The position numbers and the translations under genes were made by a program. DNA of 64,000 bases from Pseudomonas fluorescens (GTDB taxonomy: Bacteria; Pseudomonadota; Gammaproteobacteria; Pseudomonadales; Pseudomonadaceae): assembly GCF_001623525.1 (NCBI RefSeq), contig NZ_CP015225.1, positions 4,786,501-4,850,500 on the forward strand, given 5' to 3'. Of this stretch, positions 13,724-24,715 are shown one piece after another. The notes beneath the pieces are model-generated. The model saw nothing but the letters and a program-made list of their open reading frames with translations, searched no databases and was not told where the DNA came from. The number at the start of each line of letters is the position of its first letter. Positions within the stretch are counted from its first letter, which is position 1.

Positions 13724-15034
13724 TTAACCGCGCGCGGCGGCGATCTTGATCAGCTTGGCGTAGTAGAACCCGTCGTGCCCACCTTCCTGGGCCAGCAACT
13801 GGCGGCCATGGGGCTGCTTGAGGCCGGCCTGGCTGGCGATGTCCAGTTCCCGGGCGCCCGGGGTGCGGGCGAGGAAGGCCTCGATCACTTCGGTGTTCTC
13901 GGTGGGCAAGGTCGAACAGGTGGCGTAGAGCAACATACCGCCGACTTCCAGGGTTAGCCACAGGGCATCGAGCAGTTCGCCCTGCAACACGGCCAGCGCC
14001 GCAATGTCGTCCGGCTGGCGGGTGAGCTTGATGTCCGGGTGGCGACGAATAACTCCGGTGGCCGAGCACGGCGCGTCCAGCAGGATGCGTTGGAACGGCT
14101 TGCCGTCCCACCAGGTCGCGGTGTCGCGGCCGTCGGCGGCGATCAGCTCGGCCTCCAGCCCCAGGCGTTCGAGGTTTTCCTTCACGCGCACCAGGCGCTT
14201 GGCTTCCAGGTCCACCGCCACCACGCCGGCCAGCTTCGGCTCGACCTCGAGGATGTGACAGGTCTTGCCGCCCGGTGCGCAGCAGGCGTCCAGCACTCGT
14301 TGGCCGGGCGCCAGTTCCAGCAGGTCGGCGGCCAGTTGTGCGGCTTCGTCCTGGACGCTGATCCAACCTTCGGCGAAGCCTGGCAGGGCACGCACATCGC
14401 CCGGGGTTTCCAGCACGATGCCGTCGCGGCTGTACTGGCACGGGATGGCCGGGATGCCCGCCTCGCCCAGCAACGCCAGGTAGGCATCGCGGGTATGGTG
14501 GCGACGATTGACCCGCAGGATCATCGGCGGATGGGCATTGTTGGCGGCGCAGATGGCTTCCCACTGCTCAGGCCAGAAAGCCTTCAGGGATTTCTGCAAC
14601 CAGCGCGGGTGGGCGGTGCGCACCACCGGGTCGTGTTCCAACTCGGCCAGCAGGGCTTCGCTTTCCCGCTGGGCGCGGCGCAGCACGGCATTGAGCAGGG
14701 CTTTGGCCCAGGGCTTTTTCAGCTTGTCGGCGCAGCCCACGGTTTCGCCGATGGCGGCGTGGGCGGGGACGCGGGTGTAGAGCAATTGATAAAGCCCCAC
14801 CAGCAACAGCGCCTCGACATCGGCATCGGCGGCCTTGAACGGCTTCTGCAACAGCTTGGCCGCCAGGGCCGACAACCGCGGCTGCCAACGGGCGGTGCCG
14901 AACGCCAGGTCTTGGGTGAAACCGCGATCACGGTCTTCGACCTTGTCCAGTTGGGTCGGCAGGGAACTGTTGAGGGAGGCTTTGCCGCTGAGGACGGCGG
15001 CAAGGGCCTTGGCGGCGGCCAGACGCGGGTTCAT
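13724..15034 (-). CDS. rsmB: 16S rRNA (cytosine-967-C5)-methyltransferase RsmB
   Basis: A 436-residue SAM-dependent enzyme that methylates C967 of 16S rRNA during 30S assembly. The N-terminal NusB-like RNA-binding domain (about 1-140, [20 protein letters not shown] ... [15 protein letters not shown]) is followed by the Rossmann methyltransferase: [15 protein letters not shown] (SAM loop), [18 protein letters not shown] (motif IV with Cys) and [16 protein letters not shown] (motif VI with the catalytic Cys). The start overlaps the fmt stop by four bases (ATGA), showing translational coupling. Confidence 0.96.
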   Translation of the reverse strand: MNPRLAAAKALAAVLSGKASLNSSLPTQLDKVEDRDRGFTQDLAFGTARWQPRLSALAAKLLQKPFKAADADVEALLLVGLYQLLYTRVPAHAAIGETVGCADKLKKPWAKALLNAVLRRAQRESEALLAELEHDPVVRTAHPRWLQKSLKAFWPEQWEAICAANNAHPPMILRVNRRHHTRDAYLALLGEAGIPAIPCQYSRDGIVLETPGDVRALPGFAEGWISVQDEAAQLAADLLELAPGQRVLDACCAPGGKTCHILEVEPKLAGVVAVDLEAKRLVRVKENLERLGLEAELIAADGRDTATWWDGKPFQRILLDAPCSATGVIRRHPDIKLTRQPDDIAALAVLQGELLDALWLTLEVGGMLLYATCSTLPTENTEVIEAFLARTPGARELDIASQAGLKQPHGRQLLAQEGGHDGFYYAKLIKIAAARG

Positions 15035-15990
15035 GAGGCGTCCGTCGCTTGGCCGAGCACAGTGCCGACGGAAAATTTCTCACGGCGACTGTTGAACAGG
15101 TCGCTGAAGTTCAGCGCCTTGCCACCGGGCAATTGCAGACGCGTCAGGCACAGCGCTTGTTCACCGCAGGCGACGACGAGGCCGTCCTTGCTGGCACCGA
15201 GGATTTCACCGGGTGTGCCCTGCCCTTCGGCGTAACTGGCCGCCAGCACTTTCAGGGCTTCGCCGTTCAAGGTGCTGTGGCCGATCGGCCAAGGGTTGAA
15301 AGCCCGCACCAGGCGCTCCAGCTCAACGGCTGGGCGGCTCCAGTCGATGCGAGCTTCGTCCTTGTTCAGTTTGTGCGCGTAGGTGGCGAGACTGTCGTTC
15401 TGCACTTCACCTTCCAACGTACCGGCAGCCAGGCCGGCGATGGCCTCGACCACCGCCGGCGGGCCAATGAGCGCGAGGCGGTCGTGCAGGCTGCCGCCGG
15501 TGTCTTCGGCGCTGATGGGGGTACTGACCTTGAGCAGCATCGGCCCGGTGTCCAGGCCGGCTTCCATGCGCATCACGGTTACGCCGCTCTCGGCATCGCC
15601 CGCTTCCACGGCGCGCTGGATCGGCGCGGCACCGCGCCAGCGGGGCAGCAGCGAGGCGTGGCTGTTGATGCAACCCAGGCGCGGGATATCCAGCACCACT
15701 TGGGGCAGGATCAGGCCGTAGGCGACCACCACCATCAAATCCGGCTGCAGCGCGGCCAGTTCGGCCTGGGCTTGCCCGTCACGCAGGGTCGGCGGCTGCA
15801 ACACCGGGATGCCGTTTTCCAACGCAAGTTGCTTGACCGGGCTGGGCATCAGTTTTTGCCCGCGACCGGCCGGCCGGTCCGGCTGGGTGTAGACCGCGAC
15901 GATTTCGTAGGGGCTGGCCAGCAGGGCCTTGAGGTGTTCGGCGGCAAATTCGGGAGTGCCGGCAAAGACGATGCGCAGTGGCTCAGTCAT
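15031..15990 (-). CDS. fmt: Methionyl-tRNA formyltransferase
   Basis: A 319-residue cytosolic enzyme that formylates Met-tRNA(fMet) using 10-formyl-THF, needed for translation initiation. Seen are [15 protein letters not shown] at the N-terminus, the catalytic core [20 protein letters not shown] (Asn-His-...-SLLP-x-x-RG), [12 protein letters not shown] with the essential Asp, and the C-terminal OB-like tRNA-binding domain ([17 protein letters not shown]). Located between def and rsmB as in most gammaproteobacteria. Confidence 0.97.
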   Translation of the reverse strand: MTEPLRIVFAGTPEFAAEHLKALLASPYEIVAVYTQPDRPAGRGQKLMPSPVKQLALENGIPVLQPPTLRDGQAQAELAALQPDLMVVVAYGLILPQVVLDIPRLGCINSHASLLPRWRGAAPIQRAVEAGDAESGVTVMRMEAGLDTGPMLLKVSTPISAEDTGGSLHDRLALIGPPAVVEAIAGLAAGTLEGEVQNDSLATYAHKLNKDEARIDWSRPAVELERLVRAFNPWPIGHSTLNGEALKVLAASYAEGQGTPGEILGASKDGLVVACGEQALCLTRLQLPGGKALNFSDLFNSRREKFSVGTVLGQATDAS

Positions 15991-16026
15991 GGGTAGCTCT
16001 CAATTACAAAGCAGTCGCAAAAAGAA

Positions 16027-16050
16027 AAAGGCTTGCCGCGGCAAGCCTTT
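16027..16050 (-). terminator. Palindromic terminator between def and fmt
   Basis: Perfect 24-base palindrome AAAGGCTTGCCG/CGGCAAGCCTTT. On the minus strand it is followed by TTCTTTTTG, so it can end def transcripts 11 bases after the stop or attenuate read-through into fmt-rsmB-trkA. Confidence 0.8.
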
Positions 16051-16060
16051 GAAGGGGGCA

Positions 16061-16567
16061 TCAAGCATTCTGGCGATGAAGTTTTTCCAGTTTTTTCTTG
16101 ATCCGGTCACGCTTGAGGGTAGACAGGTAATCGACGAACAACTTGCCGTTGAGGTGGTCACACTCGTGCTGGATGCACACGGCCAACAAGCCTTCGGCGA
16201 TCAGTTCGTAAGGCTGGCCGTCACGGTCCAGGGCCTTGATCTTGACCTTCTGTGGGCGGTCGACGTTTTCGTAGAAGCCCGGCACCGAGAGGCAGCCTTC
16301 CTGGTACTGGTCCATCTCGTCGGTCAGGGTTTCGAACTCGGGGTTGATGAACACCCGCGGCTCGCTGCGGTCTTCGGAGAGGTCCATCACGACGATACGC
16401 TTGTGCACGTTGACCTGGGTCGCGGCGAGGCCGATGCCTGGCGCTTCATACATTGTTTCAAACATGTCATCGACCAACTGACGCACTTCGTCGTCCACTA
16501 CGGCCACGGGTTTGGCGATAGTGCGCAGGCGCGGGTCCGGAAATTCGAGAATGTTCAAAATGGCCAT
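16061..16567 (-). CDS. def: Peptide deformylase
   Basis: A 168-residue Fe(II)/Zn metalloenzyme that removes the N-formyl group from new proteins. The three active-site motifs are present: GIGLAATQV (about 45-52), EGCLSVPG with metal ligand Cys at about 92, and QHECDHLNG with His ligands at about 134 and 138 and catalytic Glu 135. ATG 16567 gives the usual class I length; the longer frame upstream is not family-like. Divergent from the LysM gene 167 bases away. Confidence 0.97.
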   Translation of the reverse strand: MAILNILEFPDPRLRTIAKPVAVVDDEVRQLVDDMFETMYEAPGIGLAATQVNVHKRIVVMDLSEDRSEPRVFINPEFETLTDEMDQYQEGCLSVPGFYENVDRPQKVKIKALDRDGQPYELIAEGLLAVCIQHECDHLNGKLFVDYLSTLKRDRIKKKLEKLHRQNA

Positions 16568-16734
16568 AAGCTTGATAAATGCACGTGTGAGGTAAAGTCG
16601 GGTGGCTGGCCTGGCGTGTCTTGGGATGCAGGCTACCGTTGTAAAACGTTGCTTCGGAGACACAACCTCTCAAGAAGCGAGCCACGGGGGCTCTGGCGTT
16701 TTACGCGAACGCACATAATAAAGGGATTCACCGC

Positions 16735-17760
16735 ATGAGGAAATCACTACTCGCCCTGCTGCTCCTGGCCTCGGCCGGTATCGCGCACGGGCAAGTGCAA
16801 CTTCGGGAAGGTTTTCCCCAGCAATACACGGTGGTGACGGGGGACACACTGTGGGACATTTCCGGCAAGTACCTGCGCGAGCCGTGGAAATGGCCGGAGC
16901 TCTGGCAGGCCAACCCGCAGATCGAAAACCCCAACCTGATTTATCCGGGCGACACCCTGTCGCTGGTCTACGTCAACGGCCAGCCGCGCCTGACCCTCAA
17001 TCGCGGCACCTCGCGCGGCACCATCAAGCTGTCGCCGCGCATTCGCAGTTCGCCAGTGGCCGACGCCATCCCGAGCATTCCACTGCAAGCCATCAACAGT
17101 TTCCTGCTGAGCAACCGCATCGTCGACACGCCTGAGGATTTCAACAAGGCCCCCTATATCGTCGCCGGCAATGCCGAACGGGTGCTCAGTGGCATGGGGG
17201 ATAGGGTCTTCGCCCGTGGCTCGTTCGATGCGAACCAGACGGCATACGGCATCTTTCGCCAGGGCAAGGTCTACACCGATCCCGAAACCAAGGAGTTCCT
17301 GGGGATCAACGCCGACGACATCGGTGGCGGCGAGGTGGTGGCCAGCGAAGGCGATGTCACCACCCTGGCCCTGCAACGCACCACCCAGGAAGTGCGCCTG
17401 GGTGATCGTTTGTTCAGCGGCGAAGAGCGCTCGATCAATTCGACCTTCATGCCCAGCGCGCCGCAATCGGACATCCACGGGTTGATCCTGGACGTGCCGC
17501 GAGGCGTGACCCAGATCGGCGCGCTGGACGTGGTCACCCTGAACAAGGGCCGGCGCGATGGGCTGATCGAAGGCAATGTGCTGGCGGTGATGAAGACGGG
17601 TGAAACCGTACGCGACCGCATCACGGGCGAGCGGGTGAAGATCCCCGATGAGCGGGCCGGCCTGCTAATGGTTTTCCGCACCTACGACAAACTCAGCTAT
17701 GGCCTGGTGCTGTACGCATCGCGCTCGTTGGCGGTGCTCGACAAGGTCCGTAATCCGTAA
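16735..17760 (+). CDS. Secreted LysM domain protein
   Basis: A 341-residue exported protein. Signal peptide MRKSLLALLLLASAGIAHGQ, then a LysM peptidoglycan-binding domain at about 30-85 (YTVVTGDTLWDISGKYLREP ... NLIYPGDTLSLVY), followed by a long beta-rich region without a recognised catalytic motif (GVTQIGALDVVTLNKGRRDG). Conserved between def and dprA in Pseudomonas (PA0020-type). It is likely a periplasmic peptidoglycan-associated factor; the exact role is unknown to me. The start is unambiguous from the signal peptide. Confidence 0.92.
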   Translation: MRKSLLALLLLASAGIAHGQVQLREGFPQQYTVVTGDTLWDISGKYLREPWKWPELWQANPQIENPNLIYPGDTLSLVYVNGQPRLTLNRGTSRGTIKLSPRIRSSPVADAIPSIPLQAINSFLLSNRIVDTPEDFNKAPYIVAGNAERVLSGMGDRVFARGSFDANQTAYGIFRQGKVYTDPETKEFLGINADDIGGGEVVASEGDVTTLALQRTTQEVRLGDRLFSGEERSINSTFMPSAPQSDIHGLILDVPRGVTQIGALDVVTLNKGRRDGLIEGNVLAVMKTGETVRDRITGERVKIPDERAGLLMVFRTYDKLSYGLVLYASRSLAVLDKVRNP

Positions 17761-17840
17761 CGGGTCTCACAAGTTACCAACAGAGTTATCCACAGCTTGT
17801 TCCGGTTTGTACGGGACTTATAACGGTCAAGGATGATCGC

Positions 17841-18935
17841 ATGTCATTACCTGAATCTACGCCGGTTTCCCCTGCGGAACTGGAGGCCCGGCTACGCCTT
17901 CACCGCTTGCCGGAGCTGGGCCCCAAACGTTTCATGACGCTGATGGAGGCCTTCGGCTCGGCCTCCAAGGCCGTCAGTGCACCGGCCAGCGCCTGGCGCG
18001 CGCTGGGCTTGCCGCTGGCCTGTGTCGAGGCGCGGCGCAACCCGGATGTGCGGGACGGCGCCGCCCATGCATTGGCCTGGCTGGAGCGTGCGGGCCAGCA
18101 TTTACTGATGTGGGACCAACCCGACTACCCGGCGCTGTTGGCGCAGATCAGCGACGCGCCGCCGCTGCTGTTCGTCGCTGGCGATGCTTCGATCCTGGAA
18201 AAACCGCAGCTGGCGATGGTCGGCAGTCGGCGGGCATCACGCCCCGGCATGGACACTGCGGCGGCGTTTTCCCGCAGCCTGGCGGGGGCCGGTTTTGTCA
18301 TCACCAGCGGCCTGGCCCTGGGCATCGATGCGGCGGCCCATCAGGCGGCGTTGGATGTTGGCGGGCGCACCGTCGGCGTGTTGGGCACCGGTCTGGAAAA
18401 TTTTTATCCACAGCGCAATCGTCGGCTGGCGGACGCGATGATTGCCCAGGGCAGCGCGGTGTTGTCGGAGTTCCCGTTGGACGCACCGCCCCACGCCAGC
18501 AACTTTCCGCGCCGCAACCGGATCATCAGCGGCTTGTCCCTGGGCGTGCTGGTGGTGGAGGCCAGTGTCGCCAGCGGTTCACTGATCACCGCCCGACTGG
18601 CGGCGGAACAGGGCCGCGAGGTGTACGCCATTCCTGGATCGATCCATCACCCCGGGGCCCGGGGCTGCCATCAACTGATCCGCGACGGTGCGGCGCTGGT
18701 GGAAACCGTCGAGCACATCCTCGAAGCGCTGCGCGGTTGGCAGCGGTTGCCGCCGGCCTCGGAGCCCGTGCCCGTGACCCATCCGCTGCTGCGCCTGCTG
18801 CATGCCGCGCCGCTGAGCAGTGAGGCGCTGGCCGAGGCCAGTGGCTGGGGCTTGCCCAAAGTGCTGGCGGCGTTGACCGAACTGGAGATGGACGGACGCG
18901 CCATCTGTGACAACGGACGCTGGTTTGCGCGCTAG
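17841..18935 (+). CDS. dprA: DNA-processing protein DprA
   Basis: A 364-residue protein that binds incoming single-stranded DNA and loads RecA during transformation. An N-terminal SAM-like helical domain (LRLHRLPELGPKRFMTLM) precedes the extended Rossmann fold: MVGSRRASRPGMDTA, VITSGLALGIDAAAHQAAL, VLGTGLENFYPQRNRRLADA, FPRRNRIISGLSLGVLVVEA and SGSLITARLAAEQGREVYAI. A winged-helix C-terminus follows (LLHAAPLSSEALAEASGWGL). Length and domain order fit the family. Separated by 80 bases from the LysM gene. Confidence 0.96.
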   Translation: MSLPESTPVSPAELEARLRLHRLPELGPKRFMTLMEAFGSASKAVSAPASAWRALGLPLACVEARRNPDVRDGAAHALAWLERAGQHLLMWDQPDYPALLAQISDAPPLLFVAGDASILEKPQLAMVGSRRASRPGMDTAAAFSRSLAGAGFVITSGLALGIDAAAHQAALDVGGRTVGVLGTGLENFYPQRNRRLADAMIAQGSAVLSEFPLDAPPHASNFPRRNRIISGLSLGVLVVEASVASGSLITARLAAEQGREVYAIPGSIHHPGARGCHQLIRDGAALVETVEHILEALRGWQRLPPASEPVPVTHPLLRLLHAAPLSSEALAEASGWGLPKVLAALTELEMDGRAICDNGRWFAR

Positions 18936-18996
18936 GTTTTATGGGGAAGATCGGTAAACTGCCCACAGCCTTATTTGCGTTGCGGGAGAATCTTTC

Positions 18997-19554
18997 ATGG
19001 TCAACAGTTGGCGTGTGCAACAAGCCGCGCGAGAAATTCGCGCCGGGGCGGTGATTGCCTATCCAACCGAAGCGGTCTGGGGCCTGGGTTGTGACCCATG
19101 GAACGAAGAGGCGGTGGAACGCCTGCTGGCGATCAAGTCGCGGCTGCCCGATAAAGGCCTGATCCTGGTGGCTGACAACATCCACCAGTTCGACTTCCTG
19201 TTCGAAGACTTCCCCGAAACCTGGATGGACCGCATGGCCAGCACCTGGCCGGGGCCCAATACCTGGCTGGTGCCGCACCAGAACCTGCTGCCGGAATGGA
19301 TCACCGGGGTACACGACACCGTCGCCCTGCGGGTCAGCGACCATCCCACCGTGCGCGACTTGTGCTCGTTGGTCGGCCCGCTGGTGTCCACCTCGGCCAA
19401 CCCCCAGGGTCGCCCGGCGGCGCGTACGCGGATTCGGGTCGAGCAGTACTTTCGTGGGCAGATCGACCTGGTGCTTGGCGGCAACCTCGGTGGACGCAAG
19501 AACCCCAGCGTGATTCGCGACCTGGCGACCGGCAAGGTCGTGCGTCCGGACTAG
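18997..19554 (+). CDS. tsaC: L-threonylcarbamoyladenylate synthase TsaC
   Basis: A 185-residue Sua5/YciO/YrdC-type enzyme that makes threonylcarbamoyl-AMP from threonine, bicarbonate and ATP for t6A37 modification of ANN-decoding tRNAs. The family blocks are clear: [64 protein letters not shown] and [19 protein letters not shown]. Short TsaC form without the Sua5 C-terminal domain. Same direction as dprA; the conserved dprA-tsaC pair. Confidence 0.97.
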   Translation: MVNSWRVQQAAREIRAGAVIAYPTEAVWGLGCDPWNEEAVERLLAIKSRLPDKGLILVADNIHQFDFLFEDFPETWMDRMASTWPGPNTWLVPHQNLLPEWITGVHDTVALRVSDHPTVRDLCSLVGPLVSTSANPQGRPAARTRIRVEQYFRGQIDLVLGGNLGGRKNPSVIRDLATGKVVRPD

Positions 19555-19560
19555 GTCCTT

Positions 19561-19650
19561 GTGGCGAGGGAGCTTGCTCCCGCTCGGGCGCGAAGCGGCC
19601 GCAAAATTGGGCCCGCTGCGCGGTCCCGCGCGAGCAAGCTCCCTCGCCAC
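19561..19650. repeat. Inverted REP pair
   Basis: Plus copy 19561-19584 starts 6 bases after the tsaC stop; the minus copy at 19628-19650 has a changed first base block (GCGCGAGCAAGC). Confidence 0.88.
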
Positions 19651-19661
19651 AAAAGCTGTTG

Positions 19662-19774
19662 GATCGTTCCCACGCTCCTGCGTGGGAATGCCGCCAGGGA
19701 CGCTCCGCGTTCCGCTTCTGGGGGTGACGCGGAGCGTCACGGGATGCATTCCCACGCGGAGCGAGGGAACGATC
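19662..19774. repeat. 113-base nested inverted repeat (distinct family)
   Basis: Outer arms GATCGTTCCCACGCTCCTGC (from 19662) and CGCGGAGCGAGGGAACGATC (to 19774) contain the further pair CGTGGGAATGC / GCATTCCCACG, and an inner hairpin ACGCTCCGCGT (19700-19710) / ACGCGGAGCGT (19727-19737). The whole can fold into a two-tier cruciform. It is unrelated to the GTGGCGAGG REP and lies between the convergent tsaC and qorA genes, so it may terminate both. Confidence 0.82.
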
Positions 19775-19779
19775 AAATC

Positions 19780-20757
19780 TCAGGGCAGGAGAATGGTCGA
19801 CCCGGTCGTGCGCCGCGCCGACAACTCGGCCTGGGCCTTGGCCGCTTCCGCCAGTGGATAACGCTGGTTGATGTCCACCTTGATCTTGCCGCTGCTGATC
19901 ATCCCGAACAGTTCATCAGCCATGCGCTGCAAGTTTTCGGCGTTGTTGGCGTAAGTCGCCAGGGTCGGGCGGGTGACGTACAGCGAGCCCTTGGCCGCGA
20001 GAATTCCCAGGTTCACCCCTTCCACCGCACCCGAGGCATTGCCGAAGCTCACCACCAGGCCACGGGGGGCGACGCTATCCAGCGACGTCAACCAAGTGTC
20101 CTTGCCAACCCCGTCGTACACCACGGGCACCTTCTTGCCGCCGGTCAGTTCCAGCACTCGCTGTGCGACGTTTTCCTTGCTGTAGTCGATGGTTTCCCAA
20201 GCGCCGTGGGATTTGGCGATGGCGGCCTTTTCCGGCGAGCTGACGGTGCCGATCAGCTTCACGCCCAAGGCCTTGGCCCACTGGCAGGCCAGGGAACCCA
20301 CGCCACCGGCGGCAGCGTGGAACAGGATGGTTTCGCCACCCTTGAGTTCATAGGTCTGGCGCAGCAGATACTGCACGGTCAGGCCCTTGAGCATCACGCC
20401 GGCCGCCTGTTCGAAACTGATGGATTCGGGCAGATGAACCAGGTTGGCCTCGGGTAACACATGCACATCGCTGTAGGCCCCCAGTGGGCCGCTGCCGTAC
20501 GCCACCCGGTCGCCGACCTTGAACCGCGTGACGTCCGAGCCGACCGCCTCGACCACGCCCGCGCCTTCGGCACCCAGGCCCGATGGCAACGCCGGTGGCG
20601 GATAAAGGCCGCTGCGGTAGTAGGTGTCGATGAAATTCAGGCCGATTGCCTTGTTGCTGACGCGCACCTGCTGCGGGCCGGGCTCGGCAGGCGAGTAATC
20701 GACGTACTCGAGCACTTCGGGACCGCCATGGGAACTGAACTGGATACGTTTGGCCAT
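19780..20757 (-). CDS. qorA: NADPH:quinone reductase (zeta-crystallin-like)
   Basis: A 325-residue zinc-independent medium-chain dehydrogenase. The GroES-like N-terminus (RIQFSSHGGPEVLEYVDY, IGLNFIDTYYRSGLYPPP, PSGLGAEGAGVVEAVG) is followed by the Rossmann nucleotide loop ILFHAAAGGVGSLACQWAKA. It reduces quinones using NADPH, usually by one electron. ATG 20757 is chosen over GTG 20763 because AAGGAG is then about 9 bases away. Convergent with tsaC, divergent from hemF; this order is conserved in Pseudomonas (PA0023/PA0024-type). Confidence 0.95.
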   Translation of the reverse strand: MAKRIQFSSHGGPEVLEYVDYSPAEPGPQQVRVSNKAIGLNFIDTYYRSGLYPPPALPSGLGAEGAGVVEAVGSDVTRFKVGDRVAYGSGPLGAYSDVHVLPEANLVHLPESISFEQAAGVMLKGLTVQYLLRQTYELKGGETILFHAAAGGVGSLACQWAKALGVKLIGTVSSPEKAAIAKSHGAWETIDYSKENVAQRVLELTGGKKVPVVYDGVGKDTWLTSLDSVAPRGLVVSFGNASGAVEGVNLGILAAKGSLYVTRPTLATYANNAENLQRMADELFGMISSGKIKVDINQRYPLAEAAKAQAELSARRTTGSTILLP

Positions 20758-20812
20758 CTTCACTTTCTCCTTGTCGCAGTGATGCTATTGACTTAAGGCC
20801 ACCGACAAACCC

Positions 20813-20942
20813 GTGGCGAGGGAGCTTGCTCCCGCTCGGCTGCGAAGCAATCGTGATTCGTCGGCGCGGTGTGCCTGATGCGGCGCATTCGGAAAGTTTT
20901 GGGGCCGCTTCGCGACCCAGCGGGAGCAAGCTCCCTCGCCAC
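20813..20942. repeat. Inverted REP pair
   Basis: Plus copy 20813-20836 and minus copy 20919-20942 in the 329-base gap between the divergent qorA and hemF genes. The rest of the gap holds the two promoters, which I cannot place exactly. Confidence 0.9.
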
Positions 20943-21062
20943 AAGACTTTTTACCAAGCCTGCTATCGGACTCCTAAGCTTGACCGTCGTCAACTGTGGC
21001 GTGGGCAAGTGCGGTGGTATCCTGTGCGCCCATTTGCCACCGGCCCGCCATACGCCGCGTAG

Positions 21063-22001
<939 letters not shown>

Positions 22002-22014
22002 ACGAGGATTGTCC

Positions 22015-22836
22015 ATGGACCGCTACGTTGTAATGGGTAACCCGATCGGCCACAGCAAGTCGCCGTTGATCCATCGCCTGTTTGCCGAGCAGACCGGGCA
22101 AACCCTGGACTACAGCACGCTGCTGGCGCCCTTGGAGGATTTCGCCGGTTGCGCCCGAGAATTTTTCCACGAGGGACGTGGGGCAAACGTCACGGTGCCG
22201 TTCAAGGAAGACGCCTTCCGCCTGGCCGACACCCTGACCGAGCGGGCCCAACGGGCCGGGGCGGTCAATACGTTGAGCAAACTGGCCGACGGTCGCCTGT
22301 TGGGCGACAACACCGACGGCGCCGGGCTGGTCCGGGACCTGACCGTCAATGCCGGCTTCAGTCTCAAGGGCAAGCGCATCCTGTTGCTCGGGGCCGGCGG
22401 CGCGGTGCGCGGTGCCCTGGAACCGCTGCTGGCCGAAGCACCGGCCTCGGTGATCATCGCCAATCGCACGGTGGAAAAGGCCGAATTGCTGGCCGAGTTG
22501 TTCGCCGACCTGGGCCCGGTTTCAGCCAGCGGGTTCGACTGGCTGCAAGAACCGGTGGACCTGATCATTAACGCCACCTCCGCGAGCCTGTCGGGGGATG
22601 TACCGCCGATTGCCGCCAGCCTGATCGACCCCGGCAAGACGGTTTGCTACGACATGATGTATGGCAAGGAACCGACCTCTTTCTGCCGCTGGGCCAGTGA
22701 GCATGGGGCGGCGGTGTCGATGGATGGCCTGGGCATGTTGGCCGAGCAGGCGGGCGAAGCCTTCTTCTTGTGGCGTGGAGTTCGTCCGGACACCGCGCCA
22801 GTGCTGGCGGAGTTGCGCCGCCAGTTGGCGCTCTGA
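22015..22836 (+). CDS. aroE: Shikimate dehydrogenase (NADP+)
   Basis: A 273-residue enzyme reducing 3-dehydroshikimate to shikimate in aromatic amino acid synthesis. N-terminal substrate domain: [19 protein letters not shown] (Ser-x-Ser), [13 protein letters not shown] (catalytic Lys), [20 protein letters not shown] (Asn/Asp). NADP domain: [17 protein letters not shown] and [15 protein letters not shown] (Arg for NADP phosphate). C-terminal [22 protein letters not shown] 22015 has GAGG about 8 bases upstream; probably co-transcribed with hemF. Confidence 0.97.
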   Translation: MDRYVVMGNPIGHSKSPLIHRLFAEQTGQTLDYSTLLAPLEDFAGCAREFFHEGRGANVTVPFKEDAFRLADTLTERAQRAGAVNTLSKLADGRLLGDNTDGAGLVRDLTVNAGFSLKGKRILLLGAGGAVRGALEPLLAEAPASVIIANRTVEKAELLAELFADLGPVSASGFDWLQEPVDLIINATSASLSGDVPPIAASLIDPGKTVCYDMMYGKEPTSFCRWASEHGAAVSMDGLGMLAEQAGEAFFLWRGVRPDTAPVLAELRRQLAL

Positions 22837-22842
22837 CCCCCT

Positions 22843-22949
22843 GTGGCGAGGGAGCTTGCTCCCGCTGGGCTGCGAAGCAGCCCTAAAATACTCGACATGA
22901 CAGGTTTGCGGGCGCTTCGCACCCGAGCGGGAGCAAGCTCCCTCGCCAC
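22843..22949. repeat. Inverted REP pair
   Basis: Plus copy 22843-22866 and minus copy 22926-22949, filling nearly the whole gap between the convergent aroE and sulP stops. Confidence 0.9.
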
Positions 22950-22951
22950 GG

Positions 22952-24520
22952 TTAATCTTCGAAGAGGATCGGGCAGTGCTCCGCCCCTTCCAGCTTCAAC
23001 AACTCCTCCACCACCTGCGGCCGGGCCATGCGCAAGGTCAGGCTACGCCCCTGGCTGCGCAGGCGCCGGGCTTCCTGATGAAGCATTTCCACCCCGGAAT
23101 AATCGATGAAGTTGATCTGCTGGGCATCGATGACTACCCGCTGCGCTTGCAACCGTTGCAGGCGCGCTTGCAGGTAATGGCTGGCGCCGAAAAAGATCGA
23201 GCCGCCGACCCGCAGGATCTCCGCCTCCCCTTCGCGAAAATGCTGCACCCGCGGCTGTGAAGTGCGCTTGAGGTAAAAGAACAACGAAGCCAGCACACCG
23301 GCATAGATGGCGGTTTGCAGCTCCAGCAAGAGTGTGGCCAGGCAGGTCAAGCCCATTACCACGAATTCGGCGCGGCTCACGCGGTACAACGCCCGGATGC
23401 CGCGATGGTCCACCAGCCCCCAGGCGATCAGCAGAATGCTGCCGGCCATGGCCGGAATCGGGATGTGCGCGATCAGGTTCGCCCCGGCGACCGCAAACAA
23501 CGCCACCCACAAGGCCGAGAACACACCGGCCAGGGGCGAACAGGCCCCGGCTTCATAGCTGAGGCCGGAGCGGGTGAAGGAACCGGCCGACAACGACCCA
23601 GAGAAAAATCCTCCAACAATGTTGGAAAGCCCCTGCGCCCTCACCTCCTGATTCGCGTCGAGCAATTGCCCGGAACGCACCGACAACGAACGGGCGATGG
23701 ACAGGCTGGTGACCAGCCCGAGCATGCCCACCGCGACGGCACCGGGCAGCAGGCGCAGGATCAACTCCAGGTCCAGCGGCAGCGGCGTGAACGGCGGCAG
23801 GCGCCCGGCGAAAGCGCTGACCAGCGCCACATGCCCGAACATCGCCGGCCACAACCAGACCACCAGGCTGCTGATGACCAAAGTTATCAACAGGCTCGGC
23901 CAACGCGGCAGCAAGCGCTTGAGCACCACGCCCAGGACCAGGGTCCCCAAGCCCAGCAGCAGCGATGGCTTATCCACAGCCCCGATGTGGCTGACCAGCA
24001 TCAGCAGCCCCCTCAACGCCGTGGCTTCGTTCGGCAGGTCGAGGCCCAGCAGGTTCGGCAACTGCCCCAGGGCAATGACCACCGCCGCGCCCAGGGTGAA
24101 ACCCAACACCACCGAGTGCGAGACGAAATTCACCAGTGCACCGAAACGCAGCAGCCCCAGCAACCATTGGAAAATACCCGCCAACACCGTCAGCAGCAGG
24201 ATCAAGGTGATGTAGTCCTGGCTGGCGGGGACGGCCAGCGGACTGACGGTGGCGTACAAGACGATGGAAATCGCCGCCGTGGGCCCGCAGATCAAGTGCC
24301 AGGACGAACCCCACAGGCAAGCGATCAGCACCGGGACAATCGCCGCATACAAGCCGTATTCCGGCGGCAAACCGGCAATCAGGGCGTAGGCAATGGACTG
24401 CGGCAACGCGAGAATCGCACCGCTCAGGCCGACAACAAGATCACGGCCGACACTGGCGCGGGTCTGCCGGGGCAGCCAGCTCAGGAACGGAAAGAGTGAA
24501 TGGCGAGTGGGGATTGCCAT
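22952..24520 (-). CDS. SulP family inorganic anion transporter
   Basis: A 522-residue inner-membrane carrier of the SLC26/SulP family. About 12-14 helices are visible with the signature region VVGLSGAILALPQSIAYALIAGLPPEYGLYA near the N-terminus. A C-terminal STAS domain spans about 420-520 (EILRVGGSIFFGASHYLQAR, VVIDAQQINFIDYSGVEMLH). Substrate could be sulfate, bicarbonate or a dicarboxylate; sequence alone does not decide. It lies two genes from choline-sulfatase, which releases sulfate, but the direction and REP separation argue against one operon with betC. Confidence 0.93.
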   Translation of the reverse strand: MAIPTRHSLFPFLSWLPRQTRASVGRDLVVGLSGAILALPQSIAYALIAGLPPEYGLYAAIVPVLIACLWGSSWHLICGPTAAISIVLYATVSPLAVPASQDYITLILLLTVLAGIFQWLLGLLRFGALVNFVSHSVVLGFTLGAAVVIALGQLPNLLGLDLPNEATALRGLLMLVSHIGAVDKPSLLLGLGTLVLGVVLKRLLPRWPSLLITLVISSLVVWLWPAMFGHVALVSAFAGRLPPFTPLPLDLELILRLLPGAVAVGMLGLVTSLSIARSLSVRSGQLLDANQEVRAQGLSNIVGGFFSGSLSAGSFTRSGLSYEAGACSPLAGVFSALWVALFAVAGANLIAHIPIPAMAGSILLIAWGLVDHRGIRALYRVSRAEFVVMGLTCLATLLLELQTAIYAGVLASLFFYLKRTSQPRVQHFREGEAEILRVGGSIFFGASHYLQARLQRLQAQRVVIDAQQINFIDYSGVEMLHQEARRLRSQGRSLTLRMARPQVVEELLKLEGAEHCPILFED

Positions 24521-24571
24521 GGGGCCTCAAAGACTGGGTTTGGCGCAAGAGTATCAGGCGAGTGATCACCC

Positions 24572-24689
24572 GTGGCGAGGGAGCTTGCTCCCGCTGGGCT
24601 GCGAAGCAGCCCCAAAATCTGAGACGGCACGACACCGTATCGGTTTTGGGAGGGCTTCGCCCTCCAGCGGGAGCAAGCTCCCTCGCCAC
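24572..24689. repeat. Inverted REP pair
   Basis: Plus copy 24572-24595 and minus copy 24666-24689 between sulP and the choline-binding protein gene. Confidence 0.9.
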
Positions 24690-24715
24690 AAGAACAACTC
24701 ACCGGCACATGGGCT

